From Phlebopus portentosus (Eukaryota > Basidiomycota > Agaricomycetes > Boletales > Boletinellaceae): a stretch of 64,000 nucleotides of DNA. The stretch's first letter is position 1; each line of letters starts with the position of its first letter. Under the pieces are notes generated by a model. The model was not told where the DNA came from. It worked only from the letters and a program-made list of their open reading frames with translations, and did not search any database. The position numbers and the translations under genes are program-made. Positions 46,040 through 56,697 of the stretch are shown piece after piece. The DNA is taken from contig JAYXKI010000012.1 in assembly GCA_037892935.1 (NCBI GenBank), positions 1 through 64,000 on the forward strand, read 5' to 3'.

Positions 46040-47380
46040 AGATCAAGGATCAGCGAACTACAGGCATTTACCAGTTATTTACAGCTAATTGCAAAATTAT
46101 TGGGAATCATGTGATTTCGTCACTTCTTCTGTCACAAGAGCCTCAAAACACAAATAAAATCATATCTCACCCAAAACTCAACGGTTTCACATCATCTAAG
46201 TTGCTAAATTCATCTCTTTGAAAGGGCTTTTATTATAGCCATTTGCAAAAGTAATGAGAAAAGCCAAAATCACATGATTTTTCACTTGTGTCATGCTCTC
46301 GAAAGGCAAAAATGAACAAAATGGCCAATTGCTCACTCAATATTGCACATTACAGCTAATTGCAAAATTGTTGGCAATTTGGAAAATCACGTGTATTTTT
46401 GACGCATAGTGCATCCTGGATGAGCAAAAAAAAACAAAATAGCAAATATCTCAGTCAATACAGCACATAAAAATCTGATATAACCATGTAAAAAACCTGC
46501 TCGAAAATGCGCTCCAGTACATATAAAAATGTCTGGGTTTTGTTGAGTATGTACTTCGCTACTAAAAAGATAGCATCATTGTGCTAAATCCTTGTCATGC
46601 CCTCCGTTCAGTGTAAAAATCATAGCTTGCCCAACGTCATCCGGAAAAATCTGATTCAAGTTTGATAAATCAGGCCAGCCCAGTGGGCACCTGTACGCAA
46701 CTCCTCAAGGCTCCCTGACATGATTGTGGTAGTGAAACTGGGTGGTTTGTTGTCACTCCTGCTCGCAGAACTCTCCCCTACTTCATTGCATCTGTCATAA
46801 CTCACGCATTCGGACACTAAAAAATCTGATTGTTTCTGCTAAAAAGACAGCAGCATAGGCGCTTTCAGCCAAGACAGTAGCTGAGCTGAGTTAGGCTTGG
46901 GTGTAGCTACATTACATGTACTATCTACCAATCAGACTTGAAACCACCTCGGTGACCATCCTCTGCTGAAATGTCACCCAAAATCATATCTGGGCAAGGG
47001 CGAACAAGGTCAGCTCAGCCATCATGCACTCCTGCTACAACCAAACCGAGTGTGTCTGCCAGGGCTGCAGAAACATCTCTCAGAGAAACATGAGTGTACA
47101 CACACGATGGTAGTCTTTCGTATGCAGTATCTCCCTGCACAGCAGCTCTCATCACTTGTCCACAGTTCCCTCCTCATCCTCACCAATCCCTCATCACCTA
47201 CAGGCATGAGGGAACCTCCAGTTGCTGGGGACGGACCATCATGAGAGATGAGGCACCACGGCAAAGAGATAGGAGCAGCGACGCATGTGAGGATGAAGGG
47301 GTTAACTCACGTGTCGAGTCGCCACTTGATCTCGAGCCATCACCATCTTCACAGTCACCATCTCTACAGCTTATGTTGAG
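46040..47380. other. AT-rich stretch, dispersed repeat copy 3, no gene
   Basis: This contains the AT-rich dispersed repeat at 46,138-46,215 and several loosely similar A-rich lines up to about 46,620. From 46,900 to 47,380 open frames on both strands lack motifs; this may be the 5' part of the transposase element that follows. Confidence 0.4.
46138..46215 (+). repeat. Dispersed AT-rich repeat, copy 3
   Basis: This reads CCTCAAAACACAAATAAAAT, then CATATCTCACCC, AACGGTTTCACATCATC and TAAATTCATC. It is related to 26,068-26,155 and 32,913-33,000. Confidence 0.6.
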
Positions 47381-47389
47381 CATTCATTC

Positions 47390-48580
47390 ATGCAACCCCG
47401 GCGACATGGCAGACAGCTGTCCAACGATTTACGGGAATGCATCATCACTATGAACAAGAAACTCAGCGCCTCTCAGATCGCAGCCTTGACCTACATACCC
47501 AAGACAACAGTTTTCTGGATAATACGAGAGTTCAAGCGCAATGGGACTGTTGCTGCGCATGAACTTGGTTTTCGTGGAAGGCCTCGAGTGCTTGATTATA
47601 TCCACACTGAGGTATGCACATGTTGAAACCTGTCCTGGTAGCTGTTGGTTCACACCACGTAGTTGCTTTTCGGGTCACTAAGCAATCTCAATGACCATTA
47701 CATTGACGAGTTGAGGCTACTGCTCCAGGAAAGATGGGAGAAGGAGGCTTCGGATGTGACTATATGCAGGTCCTTGCTGTGTGCTGGTTTCACACTTAAG
47801 AAGATGGCTGTCTCTGTCGCTTTGCTTCCCCACGCAGTCCACGCGAACTGAAATCGTTGTGGTCTAGTTATCGAAAAGGGCTCTCGAGCGGAATGAAACT
47901 CTGCGTATGCAGTACGTCGCACGTATTACCTCTCAGTACACAGCGGAATAGCTATTTATCGATGAGAGTGCTTGCGATCGGCAGGCTTTTCTTCGCAACA
48001 CTGCTTGGGCCCTTGAGGGTCACCGTGCGTGTCGCAAGCAGTTTTTCAATAGGGGGAAATGGTGATTCTGCCTCTTGTGGCACGTCACAAGCTTCTGATT
48101 CACTCCGTTAGCTTCTCCGTCTTGCCAGCTATCAGCCTCAATGGGACAATCGACTGCACTATCGTACAGGGCGCATTCAATATCAAATTGTTCACGGAAT
48201 TCATCGCCAGCCTGTTGGACAAAATGCATCCCTTCCCCAGTAATCAATCAGTCATTGTAATGGACAACTGCCCAATACACAAGGCTCCCAAGATTTGGGA
48301 GCTTATCGAATCTCGGTCTGTCTCACTAGCAATGCAAGTTGCAGCATGTACTGACCCCTTTGCTTAGGGGTGTCAGGCTTGAATTTCTTCCTCCTTACTC
48401 ACCAGACTACAATCCTATTGAACTTGCATTCTCCGTAATCAAGTCCAGGTTAAAACGGCAGGGTCCCGGTCCTCAGGATGACACTTCAGTTGTTGAGCAA
48501 CTCTGCAGGCAGGTGTATTCCATTAATTCTTTGGATAGTTATTCCTTCTTTCGCCACTGTCGCTATGATGTGCTTGTATA
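47390..48580 (+). pseudogene. Tc1/mariner-type DDE transposase, inactivated
   Basis: The N-terminal helix-turn-helix is clear (KLSASQIAALTYIPKTTVFW, about 47,459-47,518), then after an intron LLLQERWEKEASDVTICRSL. The DDE core shows all three landmarks: FIDESACDRQAFLRN (first Asp, about 47,955-47,999), VIVMDNCPIHKAPK (second Asp, about 48,253-48,294) and LPPYSPDYNPIELAFSVIK (acidic third position, about 48,382-48,438). An intron between RGKW and FSVLPA fits GT-AG ends. TAG codons near 47,868 and 47,950 and a frame break near 48,340 kill the gene. No matching terminal inverted repeats were found by eye, so element limits are unknown. Confidence 0.8.
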
Positions 48581-48717
48581 GGCTGTTGAATCTGAAGATA
48601 GTGTATATTTGCGGACTTTGGATCGTCAATCTCCGGAGGGCTAGTAAGCGAGCTGGGAACACGTTTATAAGCAGCTACCTTCATTGCCACATCACTTTTT
48701 TTTTATCTCTTACCATC

Positions 48718-49241
48718 ATGAGTCCCACCCCTAGAAAACTCGCAGCTCGCAAGACTGCAGCTCGTAAGACTGCCGGGACGAAGCAGGCATCTGCCGTCAC
48801 AAGAAACTCCTCTCCCAAAAAAGCAGCAACGGCCCTGGAGCCCCAGCGAGCAAATGGCCCTCATTCGAACTCTCAAAATGCAGATGTCATTGCTGAAGGA
48901 CCATGGAAACGAGGCCGGCCAAGGAAGGCAGAGCAGCCTGCTGTCAACAAGAACGGTGTTAAAGAGATGGTAGTACTGATAGTCTTGTCTTCTGGTATTG
49001 CAGTCATACTTCATAACAGAAAAACATGGAAGTGGAGCCCGCCATGACAAAAGCAAGGGGCCGGAGAGCTGCTGACGAGGACCTGACGTATCAATATGAA
49101 GAGCCCTATGATGAAGAACCATCACAACTTGATATTGCCCGAATGGCTAATGACGATCCGGGTCAAGAGTCAGATACCAACAGAGTCGGTACTGGTGATC
49201 CTTGGGACTTTGATAATCTATTGCTTGCAGCCAGTGCATAG
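48718..49241 (+). pseudogene. AT-hook-bearing hypothetical protein, probably frameshifted
   Basis: An ATG at 48,718 opens a basic N-terminus of Arg-Lys-Thr-Ala repeats (RKLAARKTAARKTAGTKQAS) and an AT-hook-like GPWKRGRPRKAEQ near 48,898-48,936. The frame then runs into an intron-like stretch (48,966-49,004) and an acidic C-terminal segment (49,026-49,241, with DLTYQYEEPYDEEPSQLD and GDPWDFDNLLLA) in another frame. This basic-AT-hook-acidic layout is familiar from repeat-associated mushroom proteins, but I cannot name a family. AT-hooks bind the minor groove of AT-rich DNA. Confidence 0.4.
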
Positions 49242-49255
49242 ACCATTATAGGAGT

Positions 49256-49560
49256 TTGTCAGTCTCTAATGATTTAATAGACTACGCTGACAATTCGGAC
49301 CAAGAGTATAGATGCGACTCGTCAGTTGTATCTTACGTGCATTTCATGGAAAATCTCAAATGTGAAAAAGAGGAGCAGCAAGCTCCTAAAGAAATGCGAT
49401 CAACACTTGTCGTTCTGGTTGACGATGGGCGGGCTTTGCGCAAAATGAACGTTGAACCTCAACACAGCATAATTGATGTGCGTCAGAACGTGGCAAGTAT
49501 TCTTCAGTGCTATCCCACCTCGGTTACACTAGGCTACACCGGTCCGTGGTTTAAGAAGAT
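49256..49560 (+). pseudogene. Unknown family U1, copy 1
   Basis: The segment SSVVSYVHFMENLKCEKEEQ, then RSTLVVLVDDGRALRKMNVE and IIDVRQN closely matches the minus-strand copy at 63,540-63,998. After VRQN the two copies diverge, this one running into unrelated sequence. Both are fragments; the source protein is not recognised. Confidence 0.5.
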
Positions 49561-49811
49561 TGGGACGAAGATTCAACCCCTGTTACGAAAATTGTGGATA
49601 TACAATGCGGCGTGGAATCAGACACTTTACACACCGAATCATGCAGCCTAATCAGGAACACTTCGAAAGGCTTCAAGGACAGAATAGTGGAGGCGATTCT
49701 TGCCCACTAGCACAGCAAGGACCTGGGGAGGTCGCTGTGGAAGATATGCAAGAGGAACCCGATTGACGATATTACGAAGACGAATGTGACGAGAGGGAGG
49801 ACCCATACGAT

Positions 49812-50588
49812 TTGCAGGAAGGACTAGCTAGAATGCATATCGGGCACACTCCTCCACCCGAGAGAAGCTACGTGGACATGGAAGAACGGAACATCGCAAG
49901 ATACGTAGAACTCCTGCAGAAGAGGCGATATCGACGAGGAGCAACCAGACGCTTTGTTCACGAAGGCCTGGTCTGTGCAAACTGCTATTTGGCATACCAA
50001 AGGAGTTGGGTTCTTTCGGAGTGGCTCCTCAAGAACTTTGTGGAGCGCTTAGTAACCAGGGAGGCAGCCGATGTCAAGATTCGACATAAGCCTGGACCCT
50101 CGGAACGAATGTTTGACCAACCAATGCCGAACCGCGGAATGAGCGCATACGATCATGAGGTATCAGTATGGCTCACCGATAGAGACATCTATGCACTGAA
50201 GGTCTGCGTGAGAGCTTGGATCAATCAGCATCGTCACCAGACACTCTGTCGAAACACTGCAGTGGAAGTCGATTGGCCAATATATTGGTCGGCACCATCG
50301 GACGTCGAAAGTCTTATCGATGAAGCAACGGATCGAATGCTAGAAGCATGGGAACGATCGGAAGAAGGGGTTATTACAGTCGACGAATGGCATGAGACAA
50401 ATCACCTGGGAAGAAGATACAGGTTAACGTCGGGAACTGGACTACAATTCTCCGACATCGATATAGCGGCAAGGCATAGAAGGGTATCTGCCAAGTTTAC
50501 ACAGCTGCCAAGGTTAATCTCCAAAGATCGGCAGGGGTTGCCGATCCCGAATCCCGAAATAACGGTCAGCCCCATGATGGAAGACTAA
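49812..50588 (+). CDS. Uncharacterised 258-residue protein next to an LTR, possibly a retroelement accessory frame
   Basis: A continuous frame without introns encodes a soluble protein with many Trp and Arg residues (ATRRFVHEGLVCANCYLAYQ, WVLSEWLLKNFVERLVTREA, VSVWLTDRDIYALKVCVRAW, INQHRHQTLC). One C-x-x-C (CANC) is present, not enough for a finger. It ends about 90 bp before an LTR-like region, where a last frame or accessory gene of a retroelement would sit, and no host promoter or intron is visible. Upstream coding-like sequence (49,560-49,770, acidic) may belong to it. I do not recognise the family, and the retroelement link is inference from position. Confidence 0.5.
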   Translation: MQEGLARMHIGHTPPPERSYVDMEERNIARYVELLQKRRYRRGATRRFVHEGLVCANCYLAYQRSWVLSEWLLKNFVERLVTREAADVKIRHKPGPSERMFDQPMPNRGMSAYDHEVSVWLTDRDIYALKVCVRAWINQHRHQTLCRNTAVEVDWPIYWSAPSDVESLIDEATDRMLEAWERSEEGVITVDEWHETNHLGRRYRLTSGTGLQFSDIDIAARHRRVSAKFTQLPRLISKDRQGLPIPNPEITVSPMMED

Positions 50589-50667
50589 CGGCAGAAGCTC
50601 GGCCGGAGTAACGAAGCGCCGGCGAAGCAAGATCGCGGCACAGGAAAGAAGTCTCTCGTGGGAGGAT

Positions 50668-51074
50668 TGGCGTTAAGGATTAACATGTGATAGGAATGGA
50701 GATTGATAGAAGTATGGGGAAGCTTCTTCGGAACGGAGGAAGAATAGGGCCTGCCTAATTGGGAAGGGAGTAGGCGGTGGTGCTACCAGGAGTTTTGGTA
50801 GCACCACCAGAGTTGTCAGTAGTACCACCGACGCAAGAAAGTGGTGGTGAAACCAGCTGAAACATATTGTCCTAACCAATGGCGAGGCAGGGTCGGTAGT
50901 ATTTGGTAGTCGGTAGTATTCAGTAGAAACTTTATTTAAGGCGCCAGCTGAGCGGGGTGTTGTCCCTCAGCAAAATTATTTTGTACCTTCAATCATAACT
51001 GTACCCCTTTAATTGAACCTCTGCTCTACTGCTAAGTTAAGCTTGAGCCTATAGCTCGCTTCTTAAGTAGTACA
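50668..51074 (+). repeat. Candidate LTR (3' or solo)
   Basis: The segment starts with TG after a purine-rich stretch (GTGGGAGGA) and ends TAGTACA. It contains a TATA-like ACTTTATTTAAGG near 50,929 and a downstream pyrimidine-rich region, as in fungal LTRs. Internal repeats of GTAGCACCACC are present. No second copy exists in the window and no target duplication could be shown, so this rests on form alone. Confidence 0.4.
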
Positions 51075-51079
51075 TCTAA

Positions 51080-51640
51080 CCTTTGCTACTATACTCTCCA
51101 ATCACACATTGTCAGAAGGAGGAAGCAGGGACTTGTTCCGGTACGCTCGGACTAGCCACCTCGTCTGAAAACGCTGGTCCTAACAACCCCGATGTTTTGA
51201 AATGTAATGGATATCCGCGCATCAACCTAATTCTACTTGGGTTGACAACCGACGAATTGATTTCAATGGCGTCACAGTCGGGTGTTCACATCACGCACGG
51301 GCTTGCATCCGCCATGCTTTTCTATGCCCAGGAGGACATTGGCTGAACGACAAAGACAATCACATTCAATAGTAAACATGATATGTGTTACATACAGTCA
51401 TGCGCACAATAAATAAGGGTACAGAAAGGAAGCGGGAACAAACTCCTGGCTGAAGACGATCCGAAATCAATAATGTTCCCGGAAATTCCTATCGAAAAAC
51501 TGGTATGCAAATCAAACGAACCGCCATAACAAAACGAGAACAAGTCAATTTCTAAAAATTACACGAACTCAAGGCCCAAACGCAAGGAGTGAACCTAGAT
51601 CATGTCAGTTACGACTATGAAAAATGGTGTGGAGGCCCAA
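51080..51640 (+). other. Short unidentified coding-like fragment, then nothing
   Basis: A frame at 51,083-51,346 (ending LTTDELISMASQSGVHITHG, then ASAMLFYAQEDIG-stop) looks coding in its second half but has no recognisable family. From 51,350 to 51,640 I see no gene. Confidence 0.3.
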
Positions 51641-52373
51641 ATACCTTAAGAATTTATACAAAGCTCGCCTCCGGTGAAGAACCGTGCGACGTTGAGGATT
51701 CACTCTCGTCGCTCATATACATGTCGGAAGTCTTGGCATCAGAACCATCAGAACCATCAGAACCATCATCCGAATCACCATCCGTGTTCGCTTGAGTGAG
51801 AATGAGAGAACTACGATTCCGGTCGTCCAATATCTGGTCGTCGGATTCGGCCCGCCTGACCCGATCCTGCAGAATTGCGAACGCTGAAGATTGACCAAAA
51901 GACTGAAAACGCATCTTCACTTCAATCAGTTCATTGCCATGCTCGTCATCGTGCCTCACCTTAAAGTCGTGCGCATCTCCTCGGTACCGATGGGAATCAT
52001 GTGGATCCTTCATCGCAACCACTTTATGTTCAGTCTCACTACCAGAGGTCTCCGGCACAAAAACCAGAAAGGATAGGATCTTAATTGAGCCATTATCGTT
52101 CGGAAAGCATTGAAGCGCCCGCTTTAGGTGACAAAATCGATCCTCTGCCAGATCTATATCCAGCTTGAAGGCGCCACACTCCTTGGTACTTTTGAGCTGA
52201 TCTTCTGCAAGTTTAGCCCAATCAACCAGCTTTCGGCAGAAACACTGTGATAACCATGCCAATTCTGTTCTCTGAATGGGATCGTGCTCGAGTTTGAGGA
52301 ATTCCCGGAGCTTCTGCGTGAGAATCTCGGCATTAATACGTCCGTCGGAAGTCTTTGCTTCCTCCAGTCTCCA

Positions 52374-52831
52374 TGTTAGGTGGACGGCTCAAGGACTGAG
52401 TCGAGGCAGGCCAACACAATAACAAACAAGCGCGAATGAGATAATCCCAAATACGTCGCTCAGGTCAAGACAGCTAAGACAAGGCTTAAGTCCAGACCGT
52501 CGAACGCTATGTCAAAGTGAAGGTAAGTAGAATTCAGTAAACTATTAATACAAGAGTAGATACCTATGTCAAAGTGAAGGTAAGTAGAATAGAAAGACAA
52601 GGAACGAAAGAGTCAAACTATCTACTTATATAGACTTTGAGCGTGGGAAAGGTCTACCCTAATGGGAAGTCACATGACAAGGAATGGGATGATTAGTGAG
52701 CGTGATAGAACATTGTGGAATGTTCCGGCAAAAGGATGAATAAGCACATAAGAAAAATAAAAGAAAAGAAAAAGAATATTAAAATAAATGATGACGTCAG
52801 AAAAGAAAAGGAAAATGTTCGAGTCCTTACA
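52374..52831 (-). repeat. 3' LTR of the Ty3/gypsy element
   Basis: On the minus strand this begins TGTAAGGACTCG and ends CCTAACA. It holds two copies of TGTCAAAGTGAAGGTAAGTA (plus-strand spelling) 57 bp apart. At the sites I compared, differences from the other LTR are all transitions. Confidence 0.9.
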
Positions 52832-52846
52832 TCACCCCCCCTTCAA
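52832..52846 (-). other. Polypurine tract
   Basis: On the minus strand, TTGAAGGGGGGGTGA lies directly before the 3' LTR, the position of the plus-strand primer for reverse transcription. The same bases form the end of the integrase frame. Confidence 0.7.
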
Positions 52847-55800
52847 GGTTGGGCGTCCCGACCAACCAGATAAGCCTTCTGAGGACGTGAACTTGTACAG
52901 CGCTCGCAGGCTTTGTCGAGGTATCGTTAACTTCCTTGGAGCTCCAGGATGTTTGCGGTAGAATTCTTGAATTGACTCCTGCGCATTATCCTTGACGTCG
53001 GATTCTGGCTGCCAAGTCGCTTCCTCATATCCAACCCACTTGACCAGGAATTGGAGTTTGCCTCGATGCAGACGCGAGTCGAGTATTTCTTCAACCTCGT
53101 ACTCTTTCTGCTCATCAATGATCACTGGCGGTGGTGGAGGTGGTTTCTTCTGCGATTCGAAGGACGGTTGGACGGCTGGTTTGAGCAAGATCTCGTTGAA
53201 AACTGGATGGACCTTCTTCCAGGTCTTCGGTAGTTTGAGTCTATATGCGCTTGCGCCAACCTTTTCCACTACCTCGAAGGGACCGAACCATTTATCATCC
53301 ATCTTCTTCATCGGTCGGATCGTCTTGATATTTCGTCCATCTAAGAAGACTTTCTGTCCTGCCTCATAGGTAATGGACTTCCCAGCATGGCGGTCGTAGA
53401 AACGCTTCATGTCTTCGTTTGCTTGGGTTAGGTTACCTTGAGCGAGTTCGTGCACCTCCTTGACATGTTTGGCAAATTCTTCTGCTGACAGGTTCGATGA
53501 TGCCGTTCCAACCCCCGTGAAGTCTAAGGGGTGCATTCCTGTATTGACGAAGAAGGGAGATAGCTTCGTCGCTGAATGTTCACGATTGTTGTATGCGAAT
53601 TCTGCGAGAGCTAGCCAGTCCGCCCAGTCCGACTGCCGATGGTTGACGTATAGCCGCAGGTATTGTTCTAGTTCCTGATTAACCCGCTCTGTCTGTCCGT
53701 CAGTTTGTGGGTGATACGCTGTCGATGGGTTGCCTTCAATGTGGAGGAGCTTGTACAACTCCTTCATCATCTTTGCGTCGAATTGCACCCCTCGGTCATG
53801 AATGATCTTCCGTGGTAGTCCATGTAATCGGAAGACGTGGTCTCTGTAGATCCTAGCCATGCCTTCCGCCGTTAACTTTGTCGTTGTTGGAATTGCATGG
53901 ATCTGTTTGCTAAAGCGGTCGACCACTACGCAAATCGCATTGAACCCATTCGATTCTGGCAACTCTCCGATTAGGTCGACCGTGACAATCTGTCATGGCG
54001 CCTCCGGCACCTCATTAGGGTGCAAAACCTTTGCTCTCGTTGTCCTTAGAGCCTTCGTCCGCTGACAACGATCACACCCCCGCACGTACACCCGCACATC
54101 TGCACTCATCCTCGGCCACCAGTACCTGTGTGCTATCAGCTGGATCGTCTTTGTTGCTCCCGGATGTCCTGCCAGGGTCGAGTCATGGTGTTCCTTCATG
54201 ACGTCCTCTCTGATGCTCGCTGGTACATATAGTCGGTGGCCCTTTCTCTACATGTCACCTCTCTTCTCGACGTCCTTCGGCCTCACTCCCTCATCCTCTT
54301 GTTTCTGCGCTTCCACGACCTTTTCAACGAGTACTTCTCTTGACGTCTGAACCATTCCTCTAACCAGCCATTCCTTCTTGATGAAAATCACATTTTCATT
54401 ATCGCGCTCGCCCTTGTCATAATCCGCCCGGCGTGACAACAGATCAGCTTTTCCCAACGTCTTTCCGGGTTTATGGACTAGCGTGAAATCGAACTCGGCT
54501 AAATCGAGTCGCCAACGAGCTTGTCGACGATTTAACTTCTGCGGAGATCGGAAGTACGTTAGATTTGCATGGTCTGTCCATACCTCAAAAGGTTGGTTAG
54601 CTCCCTGGAGATATTGTCGCCATTCCTTTAGGGCTTGAACGATGGCGAGCATTTCCTTGTCGTAAATCTCATAGTTTCACTCTGCCTCTAGGAATGTTGA
54701 CGACCGATAAGCGATCACCTTCCATTTACCGTCTTGTTTCTGGAGAAGGACTCCACCAGTCGCAAAGTCCGACGCATCTGCTTCTACACGGAAAGGGTCC
54801 TCGTTGTTGGGTATCGCTAACACGGGAGGACTACTCAAACAACGCTTCAATTCCTCGAACGCTGCCTGCTCATCTTCGCCCCATTTCCATTCCACCTTAC
54901 CCGTTAGGGTAGTCAAGGGTTTGACGACCGAACTGTAATCCTTAACAAAACGTCGCAACCAATTTCCTAATCCCAGGAATTGTTGCAGTTCGTGGACGTT
55001 CCTTGGAACTGGCCAGTCCTGTACTGCCGCCGTCTTCTTGGGATCCATTCGAACTTCGCCATTGCCAATAATGTGCCCGAGGTACTTGACTGTATCAACT
55101 TCGAACTCGCACTTCTGCGGCTTTAGGAAAAGTCCGTTTTGGCGAAGGATCTCAAAGACTCGTTTGGTGCGTCTGCGGTGTTCTTCTAGGTCATTCGAGA
55201 AGATGAGAATGTCATCAAGGTAAATGATGACGATACCCTCATGAATTAGCTCCCAAAAGATGTCATTCATAAAGCCTTGGAACGTCGCTGGCGCATTACA
55301 CAAGCCGAAGAACATGACTGTGGGTTTGAATAAGCCTAGATTTGTCCGGAACGCTGCCTTCCACTCGTCTCCCTCGCGAATCCGGATGTTGTAGTATCCC
55401 CAACGAACGTCGAGCTTCGTGATGTACCTTGCATCCTTAACCTTGTCGATGAGCTCATTTATCAGTGGCAACGGGTATTTGTTCTTGACCGTTCCTTCAT
55501 TGAGCTTTCGATAGTCTTGGATTGCTCGTAAGCTCCCATCCTCTTTCTTGATAAAGAAGAATGGTGACGCCATTGGAGACTTCGACTGTCGGATACGTCC
55601 TGATGCTAGGTTTTCCTCAATGAACTCCCTCATCGCTTCTTGTTCTTTTGGCGATAACGGGTAAACCTTGCAGTCGCTGGGTTTGAAATCCGGTTTCAGG
55701 TCAATAGCGTGGTCCCACGTTCGGTGGTTTGGTAAGCGTTCGAACGATTCCTCACTAAAGACGTCGGCGTATTCCTCCAGGTAAGGTGGCCATCTTGCCG

Positions 55801-56656
55801 CTTCCTTCATCCGCACATTCCTCACAAACTCTTCATCTATCTCCTCGCTCGACAGTGGCGACTCACATTCATCAGGGCAACGGGTGAACTTAACTGTTCC
55901 TAACCTCCAATCAATCTCAGGATTATGCTTCGTCAACCAGTCATGTCCGAGGAAGATGTTGCTTGACGCTAAGGATGTCACTGCCAGTCGAATCTCTTCC
56001 TCGTGTTTCCCAAAGAACATTCGTACGACTACATATTCCTTGATCAATCCAGCCTCGTTGCTTGTCCCGTCAGCATTGAAGACTGGTCTAGGCCGAATGT
56101 ACCTTTGGGTGGGGAAACCATACCGTTTGACAAAACCTTCGTCGATGCATGAGCCCGTGCACCCTGAGTCGATCAGTGCATGAGCATCAATGAAGTTTTC
56201 CTCTTCGAGTAGGGGGTTCGACAAGTCTACTTCGTCATCACCTGCTACCTTTGGGTGTACGATGCTAACAAAGGCGTCTAACTCCTTTCCTCCCGCCCGT
56301 CGCACGAACTGATCTGCGTCCGCAATGCCCTCGCGCCATACCTCAGCCGCGCATCTGCCTACTACATCCCACACTGCTTCAGTGACGTTCGCCTGAGCAA
56401 CAACGTTCTCGCGGTAAGGTGCTTCCGCCACAACCTCATTTTTTATAGCGGTTTGATTCCGCTCTTCCTCTCTCAATTCGCCTGCTTGCGCATCTGTTCT
56501 TCTGACAAATAAATCTTCATAGACTTCGAAGTCATCGTTGTCATCTTCAGATTCATCTGGCAGTACGTCGGTAAGGATCTTTCGAAGGATGAAACCGTCA
56601 CTGGTATTCGCATCTTGATATTGTACAACAGGACGATTATATTTTAACGAGTCCAA
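52832..56656 (-). pseudogene. pol: Ty3/gypsy pol: protease, RT, RNase H, integrase, chromodomain, with three in-frame stops
   Basis: A single frame of about 1,275 codons is interrupted only at 54,677-54,679 (TGA), 54,248-54,250 (TAG) and 53,993-53,995 (TGA). The order is: aspartic protease (HALIDSGCTGSCIDEGFVKR), reverse transcriptase (LDVRWGYYNIRIREGDEWKA, FFGLCNAPATFQGFMND, YLDDILIFS active site), and RNase H (FRVEADASDFATGG, FEVWTDHANLTYF). Next are the integrase zinc site (HHDSTLAGHPGATKTIQL, CDRCQRTK), the integrase core (VVDRFSKQIHAIPTT, TAYHPQTDGQTERVNQELEQ) and a chromodomain (YEVEEILDSRLHRGKLQFLV, WVGYEEATWQPESDV). All motifs look functional; only the stops disable it. Each stop can come from one transition (W to TAG or TGA, R to TGA), the last two falling at expected Trp codons. 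Confidence 0.93.
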
Positions 56657-56697
56657 CGAAAAGAGTCCTTTAGGAGACCGACCAGTCGTTCCGACGT

